A DNA stretch of 64,000 nt, taken from positions 24,225 to 88,224 of IMG/VR virus record IMGVR_UViG_3300021961_000050; one strand, given 5' to 3'. Under the pieces are notes generated by a model. That model was not told the DNA's origin, ran no database searches, and was given only the letters and a program-made list of their open reading frames with translations. This stretch comes from a virus. This document shows positions 53,093 through 59,789 of this stretch, piece after piece; positions within the stretch are counted from its first letter, which is position 1; every line of letters begins with the position of its first letter. The translations under genes were made by a program, and so were the position numbers.

Positions 53093-54085
53093 ATGTTTAA
53101 ATTTTGTTCAGCACCATGGGATACTATTCAAGTCAGAAGAGATGGTCAAATATCTTCCTGTCTTTGCCCTGCTTGGCACAAACTAGGATGGGAATTTGGT
53201 AATATCAGTGAAACTCCTCTAGAAACAGCATTTAATCAAGGTAATTTTATTGAAATGCGTAACAGTGTTATAGACCAAACCTTTCGTCATTGTGGTTCAA
53301 ATTGTTATAAACTCTATGAATTAGAGCAGGTAAAAACATTAGATCATTTAAACAGTTTTCCAAAACTACCAACGCAGATTAATTTAGGTATTGATCCAAA
53401 CTGTAATCTTGAATGCCGAAGTTGTCGTAATGAAAGAACATATACTAAAGAGGTAGATCCGCAAGCAGATAAAATTTTAAATAATCTCATTACTACCTAT
53501 AACAATTTCCCACACAAGGTAAAAATCTATGCTGATGCGGTAGGAGATATCTTTGCCAGTCAAGCATACAAAAAGTTTTTAAACAGATCTGATCTTCCTG
53601 ATTGCTTTGAGTTTTGTATACAGACCAATGGTAATCTCATAACAAAAAATAAAGAGCTATTGAATAAAATACATCAACAAATTGACGTAGTTATCATCAG
53701 TTTTGATGCGGCCACAGACAAAACATATAAAAAAGTTAGAGGTGGAAAATTTCAACAGGTCATTGAAGGTGTAAAATTTTTAACCTCTCTAGGGGTTAAG
53801 GTTCAAACACAATTTGTTGTACAACAGTCTAACTATTTAGAAATACCAGACTATATCAAATTAGCAAAATTTTTAAACGTTGATCAGGTTGGATTATATG
53901 CAATGACCAGATGGAGCCACATGGATCACAATTGGTGGAAAAGAAATCGCATATTCAATCATCCAAATACTGATTTTAATTTCATTGCTGATATTTTAGT
54001 CAAACATAAAGATGATCAACAACTAGCACTATGCGGTAATCTCAAAGAATTTTTACAAGAAACACTGAAAGAAAGGGGCCTGTAA
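53093..54085 (+). CDS. Solitary radical SAM enzyme with N-terminal SPASM-like module
   Basis: 330 residues. FCSAPWDTIQVRRDGQISSC (C5, C23), then C25, C67 and C71 make the auxiliary module; the core motif CNLECRSC gives C104, C108 and C111. In place of GGEP it has KIYADAVGDIFASQAY, the G-D-P/I-F-A-S form seen in a subset of twitch-type enzymes. SFDAATDKTYKKVRGGKFQQ is a typical late core segment. The only plus-strand gene in 17 kb of minus-strand genes, it splits the VWA and MoxR genes and has its own late promoter and terminator, which makes it a moron-like insertion. The start has no Shine-Dalgarno sequence; the cysteine at residue 5 fixes it. Confidence 0.85.
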   Translation: MFKFCSAPWDTIQVRRDGQISSCLCPAWHKLGWEFGNISETPLETAFNQGNFIEMRNSVIDQTFRHCGSNCYKLYELEQVKTLDHLNSFPKLPTQINLGIDPNCNLECRSCRNERTYTKEVDPQADKILNNLITTYNNFPHKVKIYADAVGDIFASQAYKKFLNRSDLPDCFEFCIQTNGNLITKNKELLNKIHQQIDVVIISFDAATDKTYKKVRGGKFQQVIEGVKFLTSLGVKVQTQFVVQQSNYLEIPDYIKLAKFLNVDQVGLYAMTRWSHMDHNWWKRNRIFNHPNTDFNFIADILVKHKDDQQLALCGNLKEFLQETLKERGL

Positions 54086-54092
54086 GCCCCTT
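54073..54092. terminator. Bidirectional terminator hairpin between convergent genes
   Basis: Seven-base-pair stem AAGGGGC (54073-54079) with GCCCCTT (54086-54092), loop of six bases that contains the stop codon of the radical SAM gene. Followed by TGTTCT on the plus strand and by TCTTTC on the minus strand, so it could serve both converging genes although neither side has a perfect T tract. Confidence 0.7.
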
Positions 54093-54095
54093 GTT

Positions 54096-55193
54096 CTAGT
54101 TCAATGACGCTACTACGTATTTTCCAAACTTTTTATGGAACTCATCAAAGTTTTTAAGTTTGTTTGGTACCAATGGAAGTTTGTAGGTAGTTAGTGCTAA
54201 TTTTACACCCATAACAGTAACTTCTGTAGTAAAGTTATCCATCATAAAACGAAAAAAGTGATCTGCCATGGCATGCCATTCATTAGTACCACTGCTACCT
54301 AATTTTTCGTGTGCTTCTTTGAGTTCATAGCACATACTAACAGTTAGCGAGTACATAGCACTGATTTCAGATGTTTCTAATTTACTAACCTTACCAGAAA
54401 GAATATCACTTGGGTTGGGCATCTTGTTGGCAATTTTACGATGAGCCATAAATTTAACAGCAAGTCCTTCACCTACTGTACCAGAAACAAGATCAGTAAC
54501 AGTATCATTAGTAAGATCATCATCTAATAAATCACTTACAAATGTCCATGAACGAGGAGTAGCAAATGATCTACTAATACTCTTAGGATCAAAATCATAT
54601 AAATCTTGTTTACTAAAGTTCAAATAGCCAACTACATCTTTATTAATTTTATTCTCCGCGGCCCATTCTAACCATGACTCAAAATCTACACGCATTTCTA
54701 AATGAACAAAACGATTAGCCAATGGAGCAGGCATTCTATAGGTAACACCTTTGTCACTTTCTCTGTTACCAGCCGCCACTATTACTACATTGTCTGGAAG
54801 AACATACTTACCAATACGTCTATTTAAAACTAACTGATAGGCCGCGGCCTGTACGCTAGGAGCCGCTGAATTCATCTCATCTAAGAATAAAACAATAATT
54901 GGATATTGTTTAGACATAGATTCATCAGGCAAATCAATTGGAGCCGCCCAATCCATAACACCTAGATCCTTGTTGTAAAACGGAATACCACGAATGTCTG
55001 TTGGATCCATCTGTGCTAGACGTAAGTCAATAATATGACCTTTCATCTCTTTAGCAATACCTGCCACTAATTCTGATTTACCAATGCCTGGAGGACCCCA
55101 TAAAAATACAGGACGTTTACGATCAAAACAACGAATAATTGATGTTCTTGCTTCTTTTGCTGTTACAGTGCGATTTTCTGTAATGTTGCTCAT
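54096..55193 (-). CDS. MoxR-type AAA+ ATPase
   Basis: 365 residues from the ATG at 55193 with GGAG seven bases upstream; a TTG further upstream is less likely. Walker A LWGPPGIGKSEL (33-40 core), Walker B IVLFLDEMNSA (101-110), sensor 1 region NVVIVAAGNRESDKG and the sensor 2 area with FATPRSWTFVSDLL. The MoxR group pairs with VWA proteins to mature or remodel protein complexes; the partner here is the VWA protein at 51739-53004. It has its own consensus promoter at 55226-55254, with about 25 bases of leader. Confidence 0.9.
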   Translation of the reverse strand: MSNITENRTVTAKEARTSIIRCFDRKRPVFLWGPPGIGKSELVAGIAKEMKGHIIDLRLAQMDPTDIRGIPFYNKDLGVMDWAAPIDLPDESMSKQYPIIVLFLDEMNSAAPSVQAAAYQLVLNRRIGKYVLPDNVVIVAAGNRESDKGVTYRMPAPLANRFVHLEMRVDFESWLEWAAENKINKDVVGYLNFSKQDLYDFDPKSISRSFATPRSWTFVSDLLDDDLTNDTVTDLVSGTVGEGLAVKFMAHRKIANKMPNPSDILSGKVSKLETSEISAMYSLTVSMCYELKEAHEKLGSSGTNEWHAMADHFFRFMMDNFTTEVTVMGVKLALTTYKLPLVPNKLKNFDEFHKKFGKYVVASLN

Positions 55194-55225
55194 GTCTAAC
55201 TCCAATCCTCTACATTAAAAACTAT

Positions 55226-55254
55226 ATTATAGACTCAAACCGTTGGTTTGTCAA
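55226..55254 (-). promoter_or_regulatory. Consensus sigma70 promoter of the MoxR gene
   Basis: TTGACA (55254-55249), 17 bases ending in GAGTC, TATAAT (55231-55226). It begins two bases after the stop of the small membrane protein gene. Confidence 0.85.
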
Positions 55255-55256
55255 GT

Positions 55257-55412
55257 TTAACCAATTTTACGGCGAACACAAAGATTTTTAATAAATTTTT
55301 TAATAAAAAATTTTGTTTGAACGTACAATACCTGTGGAATTCCAAATTTGAAAGCCCATAACAAGTCCATTATAATAGCACCAATTACCAGTCCTAGAAA
55401 AAAATTAAACAT
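55257..55412 (-). CDS. Small membrane protein (51 residues)
   Basis: ATG at 55412 with AAGGAGATAG as a strong ribosome binding site, stop at 55257-55259. One transmembrane segment (FFLGLVIGAIIMDLLWAF, residues 4-21) followed by FGIPQVLYVQ and a strongly basic helix (KFFIKKFIKNLCVRRKIG). It would sit in the inner membrane with the basic end inside. Own promoter at 55437-55465. No homologue recognised; small membrane proteins in early phage regions often interfere with host functions or take part in lysis control. Confidence 0.7.
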   Translation of the reverse strand: MFNFFLGLVIGAIIMDLLWAFKFGIPQVLYVQTKFFIKKFIKNLCVRRKIG

Positions 55413-55436
55413 ATCTATCTCCTTATTATTAATTAC

Positions 55437-55465
55437 ATTATAGACTCATTTAACCAAAATGTCAA
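55437..55465 (-). promoter_or_regulatory. Consensus sigma70 promoter of the 51-residue membrane protein
   Basis: TTGACA (55465-55460), 17 bases ending in GAGTC, TATAAT (55442-55437). The TGA stop codon of the upstream gene is part of the TTGACA box. Confidence 0.85.
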
Positions 55466-55683
55466 CCAAAATATTGAACTAACAAATATGTCATTAGAAA
55501 CATGATAGCAGTAAAGGTCACAATCCTAATAGCATCAGTAAATCGTGCTAGTTCTTGTGCATGCCTTTGGACGTCATCAATCTTAACAGCTAATACATCA
55601 ACTTTACCTCTAAGTTTAGTCATATCACTGCCTAGTTCTTGCCATTGACGGTTTGTTCCAACGTTTTTTACTTGTTCTTTCAT
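55462..55683 (-). CDS. C-tail-anchored small membrane protein
   Basis: 73 residues. A polar coiled-coil-like helix with LGSDMTKLRGKVDVLAVKID and VQRHAQELARFTD (about residues 15-48) is followed by a C-terminal transmembrane segment (IVTFTAIMFLMTYLLVQYF). This layout fits a tail-anchored protein with its soluble part in the cytoplasm, or a small holin/antiholin-like protein; nothing decides between these. AAGGAGAA precedes the ATG. It has its own promoter at 55719-55747 and is followed by another promoter that overlaps its stop. Confidence 0.7.
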   Translation of the reverse strand: MKEQVKNVGTNRQWQELGSDMTKLRGKVDVLAVKIDDVQRHAQELARFTDAIRIVTFTAIMFLMTYLLVQYFG

Positions 55684-55718
55684 AAAGTTCTCCTTGAAAT
55701 TATTGTAATTATGATATA

Positions 55719-55747
55719 ATTATAGCATATCTTGTGGTAGATGTCAA
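55719..55747 (-). promoter_or_regulatory. Consensus sigma70 promoter of the tail-anchored protein
   Basis: TTGACA (55747-55742), 17 bases, TATAAT (55724-55719). Located after the terminator of the upstream ncRNA, so it is the only visible source of transcription for the 73-residue gene. Confidence 0.85.
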
Positions 55748-55796
55748 GAATATTTTATAAAAACCACTAGATGTTGTATATTTTCTTTACACTAGA

Positions 55797-55959
55797 CAAA
55801 AAAATACCTCAGGTTCGCGTCTGAGGTATTTAAGATTTTTATGAATGCCCAGTTTAAGTTATAGACAGTAAACTGGGACCGTAAAGTTGTCTGCGTCAAC
55901 TGCGTTTTTTTAGAGTGGACGCCACCGCAACGGAGCTCTACCACTTACCTTACTAACTA
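55797..55959 (-). ncRNA. Candidate structured non-coding RNA (about 160 nt)
   Basis: The 299-base gap 55684-55982 has no convincing reading frame but holds a perfect sigma70 promoter, three hairpins and a strong terminator. On the minus strand from about 55959: a hairpin with arms 55945-55941 and 55918-55914 (AGTGG/CCACT) enclosing a small CCG/CGG stem; a five-base-pair hairpin AGTTG/CAACT (55901-55897 with 55889-55885); a nine-base-pair hairpin CCCAGTTTA/TAAACTGGG (55877-55869 with 55856-55848); and the terminator at 55831-55802. AAAAAAACGCAG lies between the first two. GTGGTAGAGC near the 5' end recalls a tRNA D-arm, but no T-arm or acceptor stem is present. Not matched to a known family by me; a regulatory RNA of early infection is the simplest reading. 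Confidence 0.65.
55798..55831 (-). terminator. Terminator of the candidate ncRNA
   Basis: Eleven-base-pair perfect stem (55831-55821 with 55812-55802, AAATACCTCAG/CTGAGGTATTT), loop of eight bases, then seven T residues on the minus strand (55804-55798). Confidence 0.9.
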
Positions 55960-55965
55960 AAAACT

Positions 55966-55994
55966 ATTATAGACTCTTTTGATTAATTTGTCAA
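55966..55994 (-). promoter_or_regulatory. Consensus sigma70 promoter of the candidate ncRNA
   Basis: TTGACA (55994-55989), 17 bases ending in GAGTC, TATAAT (55971-55966). The TTGACA box encodes the last leucine and threonine codons of the methyltransferase. No open frame follows, only the hairpin region. Confidence 0.88.
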
Positions 55995-56981
55995 CCATTT
56001 TTTTTTAAAAACTTGTACACTCCTAGTTTCAAAATTAAAGTTCTTTTCACTAAAATTAGCACGTACAAACCAATCAAAATAATCTATTTTAGTTCTAACA
56101 TAGCCCATTGATTCTAAAATTAATTTAAACCATGATGGATTTGGAAATCCAACAGGTATTATATCTAATCCTTTAAAATGTCCGTCAAAATTTGAATCAT
56201 CTTTTTCATGATTCCAAAAGATTAAAGATTTTTCACTTTTAGTAATATCAGTTATTTCTGCAGTTTCAATAATAATATTTTTTGGACCTGCTTGCGTAAT
56301 TGACTCTAAAATTTCATAGTGGTCGTGTACGTGATACATTATTCCACTTAATAAAACAGTGTCTTTATCTAAGGTTAATTTAGTATTATTTTGATAGTCA
56401 TGTATGTCACTATAGATGCAATTAAATTTGTTTTCTAAATTAAATGCGTTGGCACTTTTATTTGCTATCTCTATATTATTTTTTCTAACGTTAGTTGTAA
56501 TAACTTCAGATGCATTATTTTCTAAACAGATAAAAGCTAAAAATCCACAGTGTCCAGCAAAATCAATAATTTTTTTATTAGATATAATGTCTAAATTATC
56601 TAAGACGATCTTTTGATATCTAACTAAATCATGTATAGAATAATCAAATTGATTAGGTTGAAAATTGTTGTAATCAATATCTAACCATTGGGTTGGAGAA
56701 AATTTGTGAATGTTGATACATTCTTCTTGTATTTCTTTAGGAAGCAGATTAAATTCATTGGGACTATTACAATTTGGCCAATTCTCTCCACGTATAAGAT
56801 TATAAGAATCTTGCCAACTTTTTAAAAAATCAGGCATCAGTGATGATTGGCTAACAGTCCATAGATATTCATTGTAAAGATATTTTTTACTACTGGGAAG
56901 TTTTGATTTAATGTTAGTTATTTCTTCGTCAGAAATACCGTAATGATTTTTTAAATATTTTTGAGCTTCTTCAAAAAACAT
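55983..56981 (-). CDS. Class I SAM-dependent methyltransferase-like protein
   Basis: 332 residues. Motif I is NKKIIDFAGHCGFLAFICLE (136-154), with EVITTNVRKNNIEIANKSAN as the second-strand/ribose part and KDTVLLSGIMYHVHDHYEIL as motif post-II/III. The C-terminal part has FPNPSWFKLILESMGYVRTK, of the type seen in small-molecule methyltransferases or the CmoB group. A helical N-terminal 110 residues precedes. Codons are more AT-rich than in the flanking genes (many TTT/AAA/AAT), a possible sign of recent acquisition. The start has only weak A-rich upstream sequence (ACTTTAAA). Confidence 0.7.
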   Translation of the reverse strand: MFFEEAQKYLKNHYGISDEEITNIKSKLPSSKKYLYNEYLWTVSQSSLMPDFLKSWQDSYNLIRGENWPNCNSPNEFNLLPKEIQEECINIHKFSPTQWLDIDYNNFQPNQFDYSIHDLVRYQKIVLDNLDIISNKKIIDFAGHCGFLAFICLENNASEVITTNVRKNNIEIANKSANAFNLENKFNCIYSDIHDYQNNTKLTLDKDTVLLSGIMYHVHDHYEILESITQAGPKNIIIETAEITDITKSEKSLIFWNHEKDDSNFDGHFKGLDIIPVGFPNPSWFKLILESMGYVRTKIDYFDWFVRANFSEKNFNFETRSVQVFKKKWLTN

Positions 56982-56982
56982 T

Positions 56983-57333
56983 TTAAAGTTTATATTTTAC
57001 ACGATACCATACGCATTCTTTGGTATCAATCTTGTCTGGATATAAACACCAATGTGGATCTACACAGGTTTTAGGATTAGTACCATTGGCTACGCAGGCT
57101 AGTTGCTGTTCTTTCTCTTTGTTGACCTTTGCTTCAAACTTCTGTCTAATTTTGAGCCATTCAGCATATTCCTCAAAGGTCAGCGTTTCTGCCACTATCT
57201 GCTCTAAGGGAGTTTGGTCTCGTTGATCAACCAATTTTTTAACAGTGTCCTCAATACTCCATGCTATGGATATCATTGACAGTATTAACCATAATATGGC
57301 CGCAATTAATAAACCTATATTTACTTTTTTCAT
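56983..57333 (-). CDS. Membrane-anchored protein with cysteine-rich C-terminus
   Basis: 116 residues. An N-terminal signal anchor (VNIGLLIAAILWLILSMISI, residues 4-23) is followed by a helical, charged segment (FEEYAEWLKIRQKFEAKVNK) and a C-terminal part with four cysteines (LACVANGTNPKTC, HWCLYP, KECVWYR) that could form two disulfides in the periplasm. A spanin-type or other periplasmic role is possible but not shown. The promoter -10 box ends six bases before the ATG, with no room for a ribosome binding site, so the message may be leaderless. Confidence 0.62.
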   Translation of the reverse strand: MKKVNIGLLIAAILWLILSMISIAWSIEDTVKKLVDQRDQTPLEQIVAETLTFEEYAEWLKIRQKFEAKVNKEKEQQLACVANGTNPKTCVDPHWCLYPDKIDTKECVWYRVKYKL

Positions 57334-57339
57334 AATAAT

Positions 57340-57368
57340 ATTATACAGTTATTTGTCCTGATTGTCAA
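57340..57368 (-). promoter_or_regulatory. Consensus sigma70 promoter placed directly before an ATG
   Basis: TTGACA (57368-57363), 17 bases, TATAAT (57345-57340) within the last codons and just after the stop of the 130-residue gene. Six bases separate the -10 box from the ATG at 57333. Confidence 0.82.
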
Positions 57369-57741
57369 GATATTGTTGTAAATCATTTCCGTGTAATCCT
57401 ATCATCATAGCCTCAACTTCACCATAGACAATTATACTTTGAGCATTTATAATGTAGTACGGTGAGGTAAAATATCGTTCAAGCTGAACAAAGGTTTTGG
57501 GTTTGTATTTTTCTGTTAGTTTAAACCTAAAAGTAGGCATGTCAGTCTTAGACAACAAATTGTGCCCAGTACTGGTCAGTCTAAGACTGTTTGGATTAAT
57601 TGGATTATGCCACCAAGTTGCTGGATTGAATAGTTTATTATAGGTTAACCCCTCTTCAGGGTTTCTGATAAAGGGGTTAAGATCATATTCATTGAATTTT
57701 TTCTGCCAGACACTCTGTGGTGAATTAGCAGTTCTAACCAT
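57349..57741 (-). CDS. Conserved phage protein of unknown function
   Basis: 130 residues: WQKKFNEYDLNPFIRNPEEG, NPINPNSLRLTSTGHNLLSK, FRFKLTEKYKPKTFVQLERY and IIVYGEVEAMMIGLHGNDLQ. Mixed alpha/beta, many prolines and asparagines in the first half. I know similar small proteins from marine T4-like phages without known role. It overlaps no neighbour; the upstream gene ends one base before its ATG. The promoter for the next gene is embedded in its last codons. Confidence 0.6.
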   Translation of the reverse strand: MVRTANSPQSVWQKKFNEYDLNPFIRNPEEGLTYNKLFNPATWWHNPINPNSLRLTSTGHNLLSKTDMPTFRFKLTEKYKPKTFVQLERYFTSPYYIINAQSIIVYGEVEAMMIGLHGNDLQQYLDNQDK

Positions 57742-57742
57742 G

Positions 57743-58015
57743 TTATTGGTCTTTCTGAATACCTGCCAGTGACCCTAAATCTTCTGCAGTAGTTGTTTGG
57801 GCAATTTGCTCATAATTTTGAAATAGGCCTTCGCCTGTTGCTGAAATATTTTCAATTCTATTGTCAATTTTAGCAACTTCTACGTCAGGAGCAGAAGGTG
57901 TAGGTACTGGTGCTTCGGGTTGTGCTGTATCTGCAATTACATTATCAACTTGAGGATCATTCGCATCAAGGTCTTTCATTTTTTGCATTAGTGTATAAAA
58001 TTGGTCATCTGCCAT
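57743..58015 (-). CDS. Small acidic hypothetical protein
   Basis: 90 residues, acidic and low in hydrophobic residues: FYTLMQKMKDLDANDPQVD, a proline/alanine-rich linker (PEAPVPTPSAPDVEVA) and NRIENISATGEGLFQNYEQI. Probably largely disordered. A strong ribosome binding site (AAGGAGATAAA) precedes the ATG. No family recognised. Confidence 0.6.
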   Translation of the reverse strand: MADDQFYTLMQKMKDLDANDPQVDNVIADTAQPEAPVPTPSAPDVEVAKIDNRIENISATGEGLFQNYEQIAQTTTAEDLGSLAGIQKDQ

Positions 58016-58025
58016 TTTTATCTCC

Positions 58026-58313
58026 TTATGGGTAAATTGTGTCGCCTTGTTTAAGTAAGACCACAGTAAATTGGTCTGTTTTAAACAGCGAGTTTAATTT
58101 TTTTGCTAAATTAATAGCATGTCCTGGATTTGAAAAACTAACCTTTTTGTATTTAGGTCCAGGATAACTAACCAAGACATTTTGAGTCTTAAGGTTAATA
58201 GGTTGATTGTCAAAAAACACCGCCCAAATTCCTTCACTGTCTAAAATTTGGTCACTTTTGTAAGTGTTTTTATTGACATGTTCTAATAAAATCTTTGGTT
58301 TAGGTCTACTCAT
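58026..58313 (-). CDS. Conserved small protein of marine T4-like phages
   Basis: 95 residues. PKPKILLEHVNKNTYKSDQI, IWAVFFDNQPINLKTQNVLV and YPGPKYKKVSFSNPGHAINL followed by LNSLFKTDQFTVVLLKQGD are a pattern I recognise as conserved in cyanomyophages and relatives, always as a small uncharacterised protein. The strong conservation suggests a core function. AGAAGGAAC upstream supports the ATG. A CATAAATA box lies 29 bases upstream. Confidence 0.7.
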   Translation of the reverse strand: MSRPKPKILLEHVNKNTYKSDQILDSEGIWAVFFDNQPINLKTQNVLVSYPGPKYKKVSFSNPGHAINLAKKLNSLFKTDQFTVVLLKQGDTIYP

Positions 58314-58341
58314 AAAATAATATGTTCCTTCTACTACATAT

Positions 58342-58349
58342 TATTTATG
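58342..58349 (-). promoter_or_regulatory. Possible T4-type late promoter box
   Basis: CATAAATA on the minus strand, one mismatch from TATAAATA, in the 56-base gap upstream of the 95-residue gene. Position fits a start site near 58336 and a leader holding AGAAGGAAC. Weak on its own. Confidence 0.33.
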
Positions 58350-58369
58350 CCAATTATCTGAGTAGTTTA

Positions 58370-58585
58370 TTAAAAATTTCCACCATCAAAGTCTAAACTG
58401 TCTACGTCTGCGGGTGTCTCTTTAACTTCTGTGAGGCCTGCAATTTTAGATAATAGATCAAAGATATCATTGTGTAGATTACGTGCTTCTAACGCTGTTA
58501 ATGTGATATCTTTAGCATTGGTTTGGTTCATGACCTTAACCTTGTTGTTAAAACTTTTAAGATGTAATGTAAGTTGTGATTCCAT
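58370..58585 (-). CDS. Small hypothetical phage protein
   Basis: 71 residues: LTLHLKSFNNKVKVMNQTNA, ITLTALEARNLHNDIFDLLS and an acidic tail DVDSLDFDGGNF. One base of overlap with the stop of the upstream gene. The acidic phenylalanine-ended tail resembles those of phage proteins that bind partner proteins, but no function is known to me. Confidence 0.58.
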   Translation of the reverse strand: MESQLTLHLKSFNNKVKVMNQTNAKDITLTALEARNLHNDIFDLLSKIAGLTEVKETPADVDSLDFDGGNF

Positions 58586-59055
58586 TAGTGACCTCCATTG
58601 GCCATGCGAATTTGATGTTGCATTTCTTCTTTAGAATGAAATGGTCCTTGGTAAGGATATCTATTAAGCGTAATCAGTTTAGGGCAATAACTTTTAACCC
58701 ACCCATTGTTAAACTTAACTATATAGTATCCAGCACAGAAAAAACTTTTTGATTTGCGACCTTTAGTGAAGATGGGTAGTTTGTGCTTGACATCCCACAG
58801 AATATTTTGTGCATTATAATCACATGGATAACCATAGACACTGTGGGCTTCACTGATCTGTTTAACAGGAACCTTTTTATCAACAATAATATTGTATCTA
58901 TCTTTTAACAGTTTAAGACTGGTAAATTTTTCTCTTTGATTATTGTGAACTAAGGTAAATCCAACTGAGTTGGCCAGTATAGTGCCAACCTTTTTACCAT
59001 CTTCCTCAACAATCCAACATTTATTTTTAATTATAGATTTAGCAAGTAGTGTCAT
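58585..59055 (-). CDS. Conserved phage protein of unknown function
   Basis: 156 residues. LLAKSIIKNKCWIVEEDGKK, VGTILANSVGFTLVHNNQRE, an Y-rich middle (SVYGYPCDYNAQNILWDVKH) and SFFCAGYYIVKFNNGWVKSY then YPYQGPFHSKEEMQHQI. Beta-rich with several conserved aromatic residues and cysteines. I recall this kind of protein in cyanomyophages without function. Overlaps the desaturase by four bases upstream and its stop shares a base with the next ATG. Confidence 0.62.
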   Translation of the reverse strand: MTLLAKSIIKNKCWIVEEDGKKVGTILANSVGFTLVHNNQREKFTSLKLLKDRYNIIVDKKVPVKQISEAHSVYGYPCDYNAQNILWDVKHKLPIFTKGRKSKSFFCAGYYIVKFNNGWVKSYCPKLITLNRYPYQGPFHSKEEMQHQIRMANGGH

Positions 59056-59789
59056 TTTTTTATCACCTTGATTAACAGATAGGATGGATCAACCAACCAG
59101 TTATTTGAATACTTAATAATATTAGGATTATCGTGGTGAAATTTTTGCATACTTTCTCCACCTGTGAGTATGCCAAATTTTGGCCAATCTAATATATCAG
59201 GACCTGGATGGCAAATACCATTAACAATAAAATTTTCAAAAACTTTTTGATAGACTGGAATGAATCCAAATATAGCAACAGCTACCTTCCAATCAATCAG
59301 AGAAGTTGCTAAAAACATTCCGCTCCAAATAGTATAGTAGTGTATATGAATAAATTTTTGTAAAGGTATTTTAAATAAGTCTTTGGCCAATGGAGCATTT
59401 AATCCTTTAAAATAACTGGTAGGATAGAATTCCCAAATACCTAAAAACACTGACCATTTACCTAGTTTAGATGGACTGTGTGGGTCTCCTTGAGAATCAC
59501 AAACTCTATGATGTTGTCTGTGCATGGTTGCATACATTAATGGACTGCCTATTCCTAGTAAGATAGCAAAAGGCAACAAGAGATACTCTACCCATTTAGA
59601 TAATTTAAATTGTTGATGAGTATAATATCTATGAAGCAAAATACTATTGCCTAATACTGTGCAGATCATACCTAGGACAAATAATAAGATTATCTGTCCT
59701 AGAGATAAAAATGTTAGGCTGACAGCAAACAATACATAGACAAATGTATTGAATATTGCCGGTTTCCATTCATTGATAAATTTATTCAT
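59052..59789 (-). CDS. Membrane fatty acid desaturase-like protein
   Basis: 245 residues from the ATG at 59789, which overlaps the queD stop by eight bases; the longer frame would run deep into queD. The di-iron histidine boxes are HRYYTH (53-58) and HRQHH (90-94); the third reads MQKFHHDN (218-219 HH) and lacks the first histidine of the usual HxxHH. Two hydrophobic hairpins (residues about 12-52 and 66-90, and 145-175) anchor it in the membrane. Family members introduce a double bond in acyl chains, usually delta-9. An acyl carrier protein gene lies 3 kb away on the same strand. Phage-borne desaturases could adjust host membrane lipid composition. Confidence 0.8.
   Translation of the reverse strand: MNKFINEWKPAIFNTFVYVLFAVSLTFLSLGQIILLFVLGMICTVLGNSILLHRYYTHQQFKLSKWVEYLLLPFAILLGIGSPLMYATMHRQHHRVCDSQGDPHSPSKLGKWSVFLGIWEFYPTSYFKGLNAPLAKDLFKIPLQKFIHIHYYTIWSGMFLATSLIDWKVAVAIFGFIPVYQKVFENFIVNGICHPGPDILDWPKFGILTGGESMQKFHHDNPNIIKYSNNWLVDPSYLLIKVIKK

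Noticed and set aside
53551-53575. Loss of the SAM-binding loop in the solitary radical SAM protein
   Set aside because: The usual GGEP is absent, but the sequence reads AVGDIFAS, which matches the GD-type loop of other twitch-type enzymes, so it is a variant rather than a loss.
55797-55959. tRNA or tmRNA in the candidate ncRNA
   Set aside because: A D-arm-like GTGGTAGAGC and a GCAGACAAC string were noted, but there is no T-arm, no acceptor stem pairing and no CCA-end context.
55800-55960. Short reading frames in the gap between the methyltransferase and the 73-residue gene
   Set aside because: None has a start with a ribosome binding site, and the region is occupied by hairpins between a promoter and a terminator.
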